Source: Streptomyces longisporoflavus (lineage in GTDB: Bacteria > Actinomycetota > Actinomycetes > Streptomycetales > Streptomycetaceae). From it: 64,000 nucleotides of DNA. This document shows, piece after piece, positions 50,272 to 57,793 of this stretch; the first letter of the stretch is position 1; every line of letters begins with the position of its first letter. The notes below the pieces were generated by a model that saw nothing but the letters and a program-made list of their open reading frames with translations, made no database searches and was not told the origin of the DNA. The stretch covers positions 232,343 to 296,342 of the forward strand of contig NZ_BMTR01000012.1 of NCBI RefSeq assembly GCF_014649775.1, given 5' to 3'. The position numbers and the translations under genes are program-made.

Positions 50272-51231
50272 TCAGTTCAGGTGCGGGGCGACTTCGGCGG
50301 CGAACGCGGCCATCTGATCGGTGAGCTCGGCGCGGTCGCGGCTGCGGAAGCGCACCTGTAGCTGCTGGACCCCCATCGCCCCGTACGCGCGCAGCGACTC
50401 CGCGAGGGCCTCCGGCTTACCGCTGAGGGTGCGCCGCCCCACGGACCAGCCGGGCTCCCCCACGTACAGGGGCTCGGCGATCGCCCCCACGACGATCGGC
50501 TCGGCCACCCCGGCCTCCTCGCGCAACCGCTTGAGCCGGGCGATCTGCGCGGGCAGCTTGTCGCGCGGGTCGCCCTGCGGCAGCCAGCCGTCACCGCGGA
50601 CGGCGGCCCTGCGGACGGCGGCGGGGGACGATCCGCCCACCCAGAGGGGCACGCGTTCCTGCGCGGGACGCGGTTTCTGCCCGAGTCCCGCGAAGTCGAA
50701 GTGCTTGCCGTGGTGCTCGGGGTACTCCCCGGGTCCGAGCGAGGCCCCGAGCGCGTCCATGGTCTCGTCGAGCACGGACCCGCGCCGCTCGAAGTCGGCC
50801 CCCACCGCGTCGAACTCCTCCTGCACGTGCCCGGCCCCGACCCCCAGGATCAACCGTCCGCCGCTGAGCCGGTCCAGGGTCGCGTACTGCTTGGCGACGA
50901 CGAGCGGATGCCGGAGCCCGACCACGGCGACATGGCTCATCAGCCGTACGTTCCCGGTGATCCCCGCGAGGAAGGAGAGGGTGGCCACCGGGTCGTACCA
51001 GACGGTGCTCATGGTGTCGGCCAGCCGCCGCGGGATGGCCACGTGATCGCAGCTCGCGATGTAGGCGAAGCCGCTCCGGTCGGCGGTGCGGGCGATCTCC
51101 GCGAGATCCTCGGTGGTGGCGTCCGCCTCCCACGCCTCCGCGTACATGACGCTCTGCGACTGGATCGGGAGCTGCATCCCGTAGACCAGTCGCCCTTGCG
51201 GGAAGATGTGCGCCAGCGCGTTGGCAGCCAT
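50272..51231 (-). CDS. LLM-class F420-dependent oxidoreductase
   Basis: A 319-residue LLM protein. GMQLPIQSQSVMYAEAWEADATTEDL at the start, GLRHPLVVAKQYATLDRLSGGRLILGVGAG in the middle and KPEALAESLRAYGAMGVQQLQVRF near the end are typical of the F420-dependent group. ATG 51231 is chosen. An ATG at 51177 is possible and 51270 is unlikely. Sites D and E lie 25 and 67 bp upstream, and the SDR gene follows after 37 bp. Confidence 0.8.
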   Translation of the reverse strand: MAANALAHIFPQGRLVYGMQLPIQSQSVMYAEAWEADATTEDLAEIARTADRSGFAYIASCDHVAIPRRLADTMSTVWYDPVATLSFLAGITGNVRLMSHVAVVGLRHPLVVAKQYATLDRLSGGRLILGVGAGHVQEEFDAVGADFERRGSVLDETMDALGASLGPGEYPEHHGKHFDFAGLGQKPRPAQERVPLWVGGSSPAAVRRAAVRGDGWLPQGDPRDKLPAQIARLKRLREEAGVAEPIVVGAIAEPLYVGEPGWSVGRRTLSGKPEALAESLRAYGAMGVQQLQVRFRSRDRAELTDQMAAFAAEVAPHLN

Positions 51232-51255
51232 GGGAACCCGACCCCTCACCTTGAT

Positions 51256-51270
51256 CTGACGGCCCGTCAT
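51256..51270. promoter_or_regulatory. CTGACG-type operator, site D (one mismatch)
   Basis: CTGACGGCCCGTCAT lies 25 bp upstream of the LLM start at 51231, with a single change at its last base. Confidence 0.7.
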
Positions 51271-51297
51271 ATACGGCGACGGGGTTCATCGTCTTAG

Positions 51298-51312
51298 CTG
51301 ACGTGCCGTCAG
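51298..51312. promoter_or_regulatory. CTGACG-N3-CGTCAG operator, site E
   Basis: CTGACGTGCCGTCAG is exact, centred 42 bp upstream of site D (four helical turns), so two dimers could bind on the same face. Confidence 0.75.
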
Positions 51313-51341
51313 GCAAGGGGTCGGGGCGGTCGGGCACAGAA

Positions 51342-51373
51342 GAGCCCCGGGCGCCTCCAGGGCACCCGGGCTC
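51342..51373 (-). terminator. Terminator hairpin after the amidohydrolase-2 gene
   Basis: GAGCCCCGGGCGCC (51342-51355) pairs with GGGCACCCGGGCTC (51360-51373) with a bulge and one mismatch, 10 bp beyond the stop codon at 51384. It separates this gene from the LLM-SDR operon. Confidence 0.75.
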
Positions 51374-51383
51374 CCCGGTGGCG

Positions 51384-52622
51384 TCAGGCCCCGGCCCACA
51401 GCCCGTCGTCCGTCAGGCCGAGCAGGTCGATCGCGTTGCCCCGCACGATCCGGTCGACGACATCCGGCGCCAGGTGCCCCATCTGGGACTCGCCGACCTC
51501 CCTGGATTTGGGCCAGGTCGAGTCGGAGTGCGGGTAGTCGGTCTCGTACAGGACGTTCCCGACGCCGATCGAGTCGAGGTTCTTCAGCCCGAAGGCGTCG
51601 TCGAAGAAGCACCCGTAGACATGCTCGGCGAAGAGCTCGGACGGCGGCCGGTGCACCTTGTCGGCGACCCCGCCCCACCCGCGGTTCTCCTCCCAGACCA
51701 CGTCGGCGCGCTCCAGGATGTACGGGATCCAGCCGATCTGCCCCTCCGCGTACATGATCTTCAGATGGGGGAAGCGCTCGAACTTGCCGCTCATCAGCCA
51801 GTCGACCATCGAGAAGCAGCAGTTGGCGAAGGTGATCGTGGACCCCACGGCGGGCGGCGCGTCCGCGGACGTGCTCGGCATCTTGCTGCTCGACCCGATG
51901 TGCATGGCGATGACGGTGCCGGTCTCGTCGCAGGCCCGCAGGAAGGGGTCCCACTCGTCCGTGTGGATGGAGGGGAGGCCCAGGTGGGGCGGTATCTCGG
52001 AGAAGGCGACTGCGCGTACGCCGCGGGCGGCGTTGCGGCGGACCTCGGCGGCGGCTAGTCCGGCGTCCCAGAGCGGGATGAGCGTGAGCGGGATGAGCCG
52101 GCCCCGCGCCTCGGGCCCGCACCACTCCTCCACCATCCAGTCGTTGTACGCCCGCACCCCGAGCAGGCCGAGCTCGCGGTCCTTGGCCTCGGTGAACGTC
52201 TGCCCGCAGAAACGGGGGAAGGTGGGGAAACAGAGGGCGGACTGGACGTGATTGACGTCCATGTCGGCAAGGCGGTCGGGCACGCTGAAGGATCCCGGGC
52301 GCATCTGCTCGTACGTGATGACTTCCAGCTTGATCTCGTCCCTGTCGTACCCGACGGCGGTGTCGAGGCGGGTGAGGGGCCGGTGCAGATCTTCGTAGAT
52401 CCACCAGTCGCCGATGGGCCCGTCGTCCCCCTTCGCGCCCATCACCGGGGCGAATTTCCCGCCCATGAAGCTCATGGACTTCAGGGGCGCCCGGACGATG
52501 CGCGGTCCGCTGTCCCGGTACTTCGACGGCAGCCGGTCCCGCCAGACGCTGGCCGGCTCAACGGTGTGGTCGTCCACCGAGATGATCCTCGGGAACGTCG
52601 GCAGGGTCTCAGTGGTCTCCAT
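51384..52622 (-). CDS. Amidohydrolase-2 (ACMSD-like) family protein
   Basis: A 412-residue TIM-barrel amidohydrolase of the ACMSD/PF04909 group. The N-terminal SVDDHTVEPASVW replaces the classic HxH by DxH-type ligands, MHIGSSS and YAEGQIGWIP follow, and NVLYETDYPHSDSTWPKSRE carries the C-terminal aspartate. Members act in actinobacterial ring-degradation or decarboxylation clusters. The start ATG is 4 nt after GGAG. Site F lies 22 bp upstream. It is the most distal gene of the leftward block and is divergent from afsR. Confidence 0.8.
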   Translation of the reverse strand: METTETLPTFPRIISVDDHTVEPASVWRDRLPSKYRDSGPRIVRAPLKSMSFMGGKFAPVMGAKGDDGPIGDWWIYEDLHRPLTRLDTAVGYDRDEIKLEVITYEQMRPGSFSVPDRLADMDVNHVQSALCFPTFPRFCGQTFTEAKDRELGLLGVRAYNDWMVEEWCGPEARGRLIPLTLIPLWDAGLAAAEVRRNAARGVRAVAFSEIPPHLGLPSIHTDEWDPFLRACDETGTVIAMHIGSSSKMPSTSADAPPAVGSTITFANCCFSMVDWLMSGKFERFPHLKIMYAEGQIGWIPYILERADVVWEENRGWGGVADKVHRPPSELFAEHVYGCFFDDAFGLKNLDSIGVGNVLYETDYPHSDSTWPKSREVGESQMGHLAPDVVDRIVRGNAIDLLGLTDDGLWAGA

Positions 52623-52643
52623 GTGCTCCACGGTAGCGCTGAT

Positions 52644-52658
52644 CTGACGACCCGTCAG
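52644..52658. promoter_or_regulatory. CTGACG-N3-CGTCAG operator, site F
   Basis: CTGACGACCCGTCAG is exact, 22 bp upstream of the amidohydrolase start at 52622 and 9 bp from the afsR-side phased repeats. Confidence 0.75.
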
Positions 52659-52666
52659 CTCCCTGT

Positions 52667-52732
52667 CGGCGATCCGACGGCGATCCGCCGGCCGCACGGC
52701 GACGCCTGGTCGGCGATCCGCCGGCCGTCCGT
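52667..52732 (+). repeat. Six phased 11-bp direct repeats upstream of afsR
   Basis: Consecutive 11-mers at 52667, 52678, 52689, 52700, 52711 and 52722 read CGGCGATCCGA, CGGCGATCCGC, CGGCCGCACGG, CGACGCCTGGT, CGGCGATCCGC and CGGCCGTCCGT. Eleven-base periodicity is typical of sites for SARP and PhoP-type winged-helix proteins. They lie 208-273 bp before the afsR start. The remaining 52733-52939 holds no gene. Confidence 0.65.
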
Positions 52733-52939
52733 ACCCAGATCAACAGCGGGCGACTGGTGCGTGGACCCTGTGAGAGCCGTCTCCCACTGCTGACGCATCC
52801 GCCAAGAACAAGGCAAACTGGCGGGGAGCAAGAGACAGGTGGAGTACCGAACGAGGCAAAGAGCGAGAATCGCGGGCAGGGCAGACCCGCGACGCACGAC
52901 CAGGCACGGTGACGGCCGGGCACGGCAGCAGGGGGAGCG

Positions 52940-55888
52940 ATGGACGTTGTACCGCGAGTACCGGACCAGCGGCGTCCGGCCCCGGGGAACGCCCCCGAGG
53001 AACTGAGACCACACTTCAGCGTGCTCGGCCCCGTACGCGCGTGGCACGGCGCCGAGCAGCTCTCCATGGGCTCTCCGCAGCAGCGCGCGCTCCTGGCGGC
53101 GCTCCTGCTGCGTGACGGGCGCACGGCGACGGCGCATGAGCTGATCGACGCCCTCTGGGGCGACGAACCGCCCTCGCAGGCGCTCGCCGCGGTCCGTACG
53201 TACGCGTCGCGGCTGCGCAAGGTGCTGCCCGCCGGTGTCCTGGTCAGCGAGTCGGGCGGCTACGCCATCGCGGTGGCCGACGGCGCCCTGGACCTGGCGC
53301 TCGCGGAGGACCTGTGGACGGAGGCGGAGAAGGCGCGCGGCGTGGGCGACCTATGCCAGGCGCGCTCCCTGGTCAACAAGGCGCTCGGCCTGTGGGACGG
53401 CGAGCCCCTGGCCAACGTCCCCGGTCCGTACGCGGAAACGGAGCGCACGCGCCTGGAGGAGTGGCGCCTGCAGCTCCTGGAGTCCCGCCTTGACATGGAC
53501 CTGGAGGTCGGCTGCCACGCGGAGGCGGTCTCGGAGCTGACGGCCCTCACGGCGGCGCACCCCCTGCGGGAGCGGTTGCGGGAGCTGCTGATGCTGGCGC
53601 TGTACCGCAGCGGGCGCCAGGCGGAGGCCCTCGCGGTGTACGCGGACACGCGCCGCCTGCTCGCGGACGAACTCGGGGTGGACCCGCGCCCCGGCCTGAA
53701 GGAACTCCAGCACCGGATTCTCCAGGCGGACCCGGCCCTCGCCGAACCCTCGGCGGCGGCCCCGGAACCGGCGGCAGCGGTGGTACGCCCTGCCCAGCTC
53801 CCGGCGACAGTCCCCGACTTCACGGGCCGGGCGTCCTTCGTATCGGAACTGAGCGAGATCCTGTCGGCGGCGGAGGGCCGCGTGATGGCGGTCTCGGCGC
53901 TCGCGGGCATCGGGGGCGTGGGCAAGACGACGCTCGCGGTCCACGTGGCGCACGTGGCCCGCGCCTACTTCCCCGACGGTCAACTGTACGTCGACCTGCA
54001 GGGTGCGGGCGCGAGGGCGGCGGAGCCGGAAACGGTGCTCGGCGCGTTCTTGCGGGCGTTGGGAACTCCCGATTCGGCGATCCCGGACTCCCTGGAGGAG
54101 AGGGCGGCGCTGTACCGCTCCGTGCTGGACGGGCGCAGGGTCCTGGTGGTCCTGGACAACGCGCGCGACGCGGCGCAGGTGCGTCCGCTGCTCCCCGGCA
54201 TGGAGGGCTGCGCGGCCCTGGTCACCAGCCGCATCCGGATGGTGGACCTGGCGGGCGCGCACCTGGTGGACCTGGACGTGATGTCGCCGGAGGAGGCCCT
54301 CCTTCTCTTCACGCGGATCGTCGGCGAGGAGAGGGTGACATCGGAGCGCAAGGCCGCGCTCGACGTGGTCGCGGCGTGCGGCTTCCTCCCCCTGGCGATC
54401 CGCATCGCGGCCTCGCGCCTGGCGGCGCGCCGCACGTGGACGGTCTCCACCCTCGCCGCGAAGCTGGCGGACGAGCGACGCCGCCTGGACGAACTCCAGG
54501 CGGGCGACCTCGCGGTCAAGGCCACGTTCGAACTGGGCTACGGCCAGCTGGAGCCGGCGCAAGCGAGGGCGTTCCGCCTGCTGGGCCTGGCAGACGGCCC
54601 GGACCTCTCCCTCGCGGCGGCGGCAGCGATCCTCGACCTGCCGGTCGAGGAGACGGAAGACCTGCTGGAAATGCTGGTCGACACGTCCCTGGTCGAGTCG
54701 GCGGCTCCTGGCCGTTACCGCTACCACGACCTCGTGCGGCTCTACGCGCGTGCGTGCGCGGAGAGGGAGTTGCCGCCGGGTGAGCGGGAAGCGGCGATGT
54801 CGCGGTTGCTGGACTTTTACTTGGCATCCGCGGCTCGGGTGTATGCGATCGAGCGGCCCGGGGACCGGACGGCCGACCACTTGGAGGTCACCGAACGGGC
54901 CGGCCTGGACTTCACGGACAGCACCAAGGCCTTCGACTGGTTGCACGCTGAGGCCGCCTGCATCCTGGCGTGCGTCCAGCATTCGCTGAGCCCCGACAGT
55001 CTGCGACGCGCGGTGGACATGCTGCTCGCCGCGAAGGATCTCGCGGAGTCCGGGGCGATCTCGTACCGATACGAGATGGCGACGCGCGCCGCCTGCGATG
55101 CCGCCGCCGCCGTGCGGGACGCGCATGCCGAAGGGCGCGCGAGGGTGAGCCTTGCCCAAGTCCTCAACAAACTCGGGCGCTTCGACGACGCCGCCGTCGA
55201 GCTGGAGCGCGCCTCGGCGCTCGCCGCGGACTCCGGGGATCCGTGGACCACCGGGAACGCTCTCAACGAGCAGGGAATCGTCAACAACTGCATCAACCGG
55301 CCTGCCGTGAGCGAGATCCACCTGCGCGAGGCGATCGAAGTCTTCCGCGCCGACGGCAACCGCGCCAGCGAGGCGAGCGCCCTGTGCAACCTGTCCCGGG
55401 CCCTTCTCGCGATGGGACGTACCGCAAAGTCCATCGACCTCGCCAAGCAGGGGATCGCCATTTACAGCGACCTCGGGGTCACATTCCGCCTGGCCAACGC
55501 GAAGTACACGCTCGGGCTGGCCCTCAGCGGTGCGGACCGACACCCGGAAGCCCTCGATCAGCTGAACGACGCCCTGCAGATCTTCGCCGAGAACCGTCAG
55601 CGCCTGTGGGAGGGTACGACGCACTACCGCATCGCCCAGGTGTATCTCGCGGACCGTCATCCGGCCCGGGCAGCCCAGCACTCCGAGCAGGCGCTCGCCA
55701 TCGGATGCGTGGGCGGGGAGTGGATGCGGGCCAATGTCCTGATCCTGCTGGGAGAGTCCCTCGTCGCACTCGGGCAGGTCGACCGCGCACAGGCCTGCTG
55801 GCGCGAGGCGCTCGCCATCCACGAGGAAGCCGGGGCGCCGGAAGCCTCTCAGGTGCGAAAGCTCCTGGCCCCCGTCAGCGCTGTCTGA
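52940..55888 (+). CDS. afsR: Global regulator AfsR (SARP-NB-ARC-TPR)
   Basis: A 982-residue AfsR. A SARP winged helix (about residues 25-100, LRPHFSVLGPVRAW to RTYASRLRKVL) and a bacterial transcriptional activation domain (about 118-265) lead the protein. An NB-ARC ATPase follows with P-loop AGIGGVGKTT (about 321) and VLVVLDNARD (about 398). The C-terminal third is TPR repeats (about 690-980). S. coelicolor AfsR is 993 aa, is phosphorylated on Ser/Thr by AfsK and others, and activates afsS by binding its promoter. afsS follows directly, confirming the call. GGGGGAG precedes the ATG by 4 nt. afsK is not in this window. Confidence 0.95.
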   Translation: MDVVPRVPDQRRPAPGNAPEELRPHFSVLGPVRAWHGAEQLSMGSPQQRALLAALLLRDGRTATAHELIDALWGDEPPSQALAAVRTYASRLRKVLPAGVLVSESGGYAIAVADGALDLALAEDLWTEAEKARGVGDLCQARSLVNKALGLWDGEPLANVPGPYAETERTRLEEWRLQLLESRLDMDLEVGCHAEAVSELTALTAAHPLRERLRELLMLALYRSGRQAEALAVYADTRRLLADELGVDPRPGLKELQHRILQADPALAEPSAAAPEPAAAVVRPAQLPATVPDFTGRASFVSELSEILSAAEGRVMAVSALAGIGGVGKTTLAVHVAHVARAYFPDGQLYVDLQGAGARAAEPETVLGAFLRALGTPDSAIPDSLEERAALYRSVLDGRRVLVVLDNARDAAQVRPLLPGMEGCAALVTSRIRMVDLAGAHLVDLDVMSPEEALLLFTRIVGEERVTSERKAALDVVAACGFLPLAIRIAASRLAARRTWTVSTLAAKLADERRRLDELQAGDLAVKATFELGYGQLEPAQARAFRLLGLADGPDLSLAAAAAILDLPVEETEDLLEMLVDTSLVESAAPGRYRYHDLVRLYARACAERELPPGEREAAMSRLLDFYLASAARVYAIERPGDRTADHLEVTERAGLDFTDSTKAFDWLHAEAACILACVQHSLSPDSLRRAVDMLLAAKDLAESGAISYRYEMATRAACDAAAAVRDAHAEGRARVSLAQVLNKLGRFDDAAVELERASALAADSGDPWTTGNALNEQGIVNNCINRPAVSEIHLREAIEVFRADGNRASEASALCNLSRALLAMGRTAKSIDLAKQGIAIYSDLGVTFRLANAKYTLGLALSGADRHPEALDQLNDALQIFAENRQRLWEGTTHYRIAQVYLADRHPARAAQHSEQALAIGCVGGEWMRANVLILLGESLVALGQVDRAQACWREALAIHEEAGAPEASQVRKLLAPVSAV

Positions 55889-55902
55889 ACTTCCCGGAGC
55901 GG

Positions 55903-55920
55903 CGTTCATCGAACGTTTAT
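55903..55920 (+). promoter_or_regulatory. AfsR/PhoP-type box in the afsS promoter
   Basis: The heptamers CGTTCAT (55903-55909) and CGTTTAT (55914-55920) form a direct repeat with an 11-bp period, the pattern of SARP sites and PHO boxes. A weak -10 lies about 10 bp downstream. In S. coelicolor AfsR and PhoP compete for the afsS promoter, so this is the likely site. It lies just after the afsR stop codon. Confidence 0.7.
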
Positions 55921-56006
55921 GGGCGGCTGCCACTCTCATGGAGTCGATCCGTCGCGTCGGGGGGCAGACGGGTCGCAGGGGCCCTACGGATAAGGTAAGC
56001 GGCCCA

Positions 56007-56052
56007 ATACGCCCGTTCGGCGATCCTCGGGGGAGTTGCCGAACGGGCGTAT
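56007..56052 (+). other. 15-bp perfect hairpin in the afsS leader
   Basis: ATACGCCCGTTCGGC (56007-56021) pairs perfectly with 56038-56052 around a 16-nt loop. It ends 41 bp before the afsS start, so it sits in the 5' untranslated region if transcription begins after the box at 55903-55920. No T run follows. It might also be the afsR terminator. Confidence 0.75.
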
Positions 56053-56093
56053 CCGATCCTGAAGCCCCGCCCAGAACGAAGGAGTTGTCTCAT

Positions 56094-56279
56094 ATGAGCG
56101 AAATCGACAAGAACACCGGCATCACGACCATGGGCGAGGGCCACACCCCTGCCCCGCCGGCGAAGGACGGCACGGCCACCACCCAGGGCGAGGGCCACAC
56201 GCCCGCCCCGCCGGCGAAGGACGGCACGGTCACCACGCTGGGCGAGGGCCACACGCCCGCCCCGCCGGCGAAGGACTAA
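56094..56279 (+). CDS. afsS: AfsS, small repeat protein controlled by AfsR
   Basis: A 61-residue AfsS-type protein (older name sigma-like). After MSEIDKNTGI it consists of three near-identical 18-residue repeats: TTMGEGHTPAPPAKDG, TATTQGEGHTPAPPAKDG and VTTLGEGHTPAPPAKD. S. coelicolor AfsS is 63 aa, also has T-rich, P-rich repeats and raises antibiotic production when expressed. Its mechanism is unknown. No signal peptide, cysteine or DNA-binding motif is seen. AAGGAG lies 9 nt before the ATG. It follows afsR by 205 bp with its own promoter. The DNA copies are unusually similar, pointing to recent repeat homogenisation. Confidence 0.9.
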   Translation: MSEIDKNTGITTMGEGHTPAPPAKDGTATTQGEGHTPAPPAKDGTVTTLGEGHTPAPPAKD

Positions 56280-56328
56280 GACTTACATCTCGACGGGGGA
56301 CACGGGGGTACGGGGGAACACGGGGGAG

Positions 56329-56369
56329 GTCGACCGCGGTGGCGCGGAGGGGGAGCCACCGCGGTCGAC
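56329..56369 (+). terminator. Strong terminator hairpin after afsS
   Basis: A perfect 15-bp stem (GTCGACCGCGGTGGC at 56329-56343 with 56355-56369) and an 11-nt loop follow the afsS stop by 50 bp. Confidence 0.85.
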
Positions 56370-56494
56370 GCATGTCCGGGGGCGGCAGCCCATGGCAGTA
56401 AAGGTGGGCTGCTCGTCATTGCGGCCCCCGGAACGCGCCTGAAGACTTGAGGGCACGGCAAGTCATCGCCGCCACCTCCCGGGAAAGGGACCCC

Positions 56495-57112
56495 ATGCAG
56501 ATCGCGATCCTGCTCTACGACAAGTTCACCGTCCTCGACGCGATAGGCCCGTTCCAGACCCTCTCCAGCCTCCCCGGCGCCGAGGTCGTCTTCGTCGCCG
56601 AGCAGGCGGGCCCGGTGCTCGACGACACCCGCGCCCTCTCCCTCGTCGCCACGAAGTCCCTCGCCGAGGTCAGCAGCCCGGACATCGTCGTCGTACCCGG
56701 CAGTCCGGAGCCCGCCCTCGGCAACGAGGCCATCCTCGACTGGCTCCGCGCCGTCGACGCCACCACCACCTGGACCACCTCCGTCTGCACCGGCTCGCTC
56801 ATCCTCGCCGCCGCCGGTCTCCTCAAGGGCCGCCGCGCCACCTCCCACTGGCTGGCGCTGGAGCAGATCAAGCAGTTCGGGGTCGAGTCGACGGGGCAGC
56901 GCGTCGTCTTCGACGGCAAGTACGTCACCGGCGCGGGCGTCTCCGCCGGGATCGACATGGGCCTCACCCTGGCCGGCAAGATCGCGGGCGACGAGCACGC
57001 GCAGACCGTACAACTCATGATCGAGTACGACCCCCAGCCCCCGTACGACGCCGGCTCCCCGGAAAAGGCCCCGGCCGCACTGGTGGAGAAGTTCCGGGCG
57101 CAACAGCTCTAG
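56495..57112 (+). CDS. DJ-1/PfpI family protein
   Basis: A 205-residue DJ-1/PfpI-superfamily protein. The nucleophile-elbow cysteine is in SVCTGSLIL (Cys98), with LYDKFTVLDAIGPFQTL near the start and GAGVSAGIDMGL near the end, as in isonitrile-hydratase-like and DJ-1-type proteins without a DNA-binding domain. The exact chemistry is unknown. AAAGGGA precedes the ATG by 6 nt. Its TAG stop overlaps the stop of the convergent ATPase gene. Confidence 0.85.
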   Translation: MQIAILLYDKFTVLDAIGPFQTLSSLPGAEVVFVAEQAGPVLDDTRALSLVATKSLAEVSSPDIVVVPGSPEPALGNEAILDWLRAVDATTTWTTSVCTGSLILAAAGLLKGRRATSHWLALEQIKQFGVESTGQRVVFDGKYVTGAGVSAGIDMGLTLAGKIAGDEHAQTVQLMIEYDPQPPYDAGSPEKAPAALVEKFRAQQL

Positions 57113-57576
57113 CGGGCCAGGGCTGTAGCGGTAGCGGTCAGTTCGCACCAGACGTACTTGCCGGAGCCGTCGCTCCCGCCGAGCGGATACCAGCCCCAGC
57201 CGTCCGAGCAACTCCGGATGAGCCCCAGCCCGCGCCCCTCCTCTGCGTACGCGGCAACGCGTGATGCCGGCTCCGGCGGGGTCGGATCGGCGTCCCACAC
57301 TCCGATCCGGAGCACACGCCCCGCCCAGCGCAGGCGCAGAGCGGCGGGGCCTTTCGTATGCCGTAGGGCGTTGCTGACCAACTCGGTCGCCAGGAGTTCG
57401 GCGGCTTCCGCGAGGTGCGGGAGGCCGTGGGCGTTGAGGACGAGGCGGAGGGTACGGCGGCCGATGGTGACGGCGCGGAGGTCATGCGGGATGTAGAGGG
57501 TGTACTCCCACGGTTCGCCTTGATCGTCCGTCCCGTTTGGCTTGTCCGGACAGTCGCCATCGCTGGTTCTGGGCAT
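57109..57576 (-). CDS. RsbW-like ATP-binding protein (anti-sigma factor type kinase)
   Basis: A 155-residue HATPase_c protein: LLATELVSNALRHT (N box, about residue 62), VWDADPTPP and EEGRGLGLI (G boxes). The short single-domain form is the RsbW/SpoIIAB-like or DUF397-associated ATPase abundant in Streptomyces. It may be an anti-sigma kinase or a partner of the divergent Scr1-like regulator. CGGAG lies 7 nt before the ATG. An extension to 57654 is not conserved in character. The stop overlaps that of the convergent DJ-1 gene. Confidence 0.85.
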   Translation of the reverse strand: MPRTSDGDCPDKPNGTDDQGEPWEYTLYIPHDLRAVTIGRRTLRLVLNAHGLPHLAEAAELLATELVSNALRHTKGPAALRLRWAGRVLRIGVWDADPTPPEPASRVAAYAEEGRGLGLIRSCSDGWGWYPLGGSDGSGKYVWCELTATATALAR

Positions 57577-57719
57577 GCGTGACTCCGAGTGGAGTAAGGG
57601 GGGGTGGGGCTCGCTACGACATCGGGCGGTGGCATGCCGCTCTCGCCATGGCATGGCGGGACGGTGCGCTTCCGGACTCCCGAGACTTCGTAGCGTGTGC
57701 GTCGCATCACCGACGGTAA

Positions 57720-57735
57720 GGGTAATTTAGTACCC
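57720..57735. promoter_or_regulatory. Palindrome in the divergent ATPase/Scr1-like promoter region
   Basis: GGGTA-ATTTAG-TACCC at 57720-57735 is the most AT-rich, operator-like spot in the 217-bp divergent gap. Autorepression by the helix-turn-helix protein at 57794 would fit. Confidence 0.5.
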
Positions 57736-57793
57736 CGGTCAAGCCGCCCGCGTAAACTGCCCTGGTCCTCAAGTGGCGGGAGAGCAGAGGCAG

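Noticed and set aside
53351..55939. An 862-residue open frame opposite afsR
   Set aside because: Arg/Val/Leu-rich shadow with no domain and no start signal. afsR motifs are clear on the other strand.
52940..56279. Biosynthetic gene cluster around afsR-afsS
   Set aside because: The neighbours are single enzymes and transporters, with no synthase, so the locus is the conserved global regulator.
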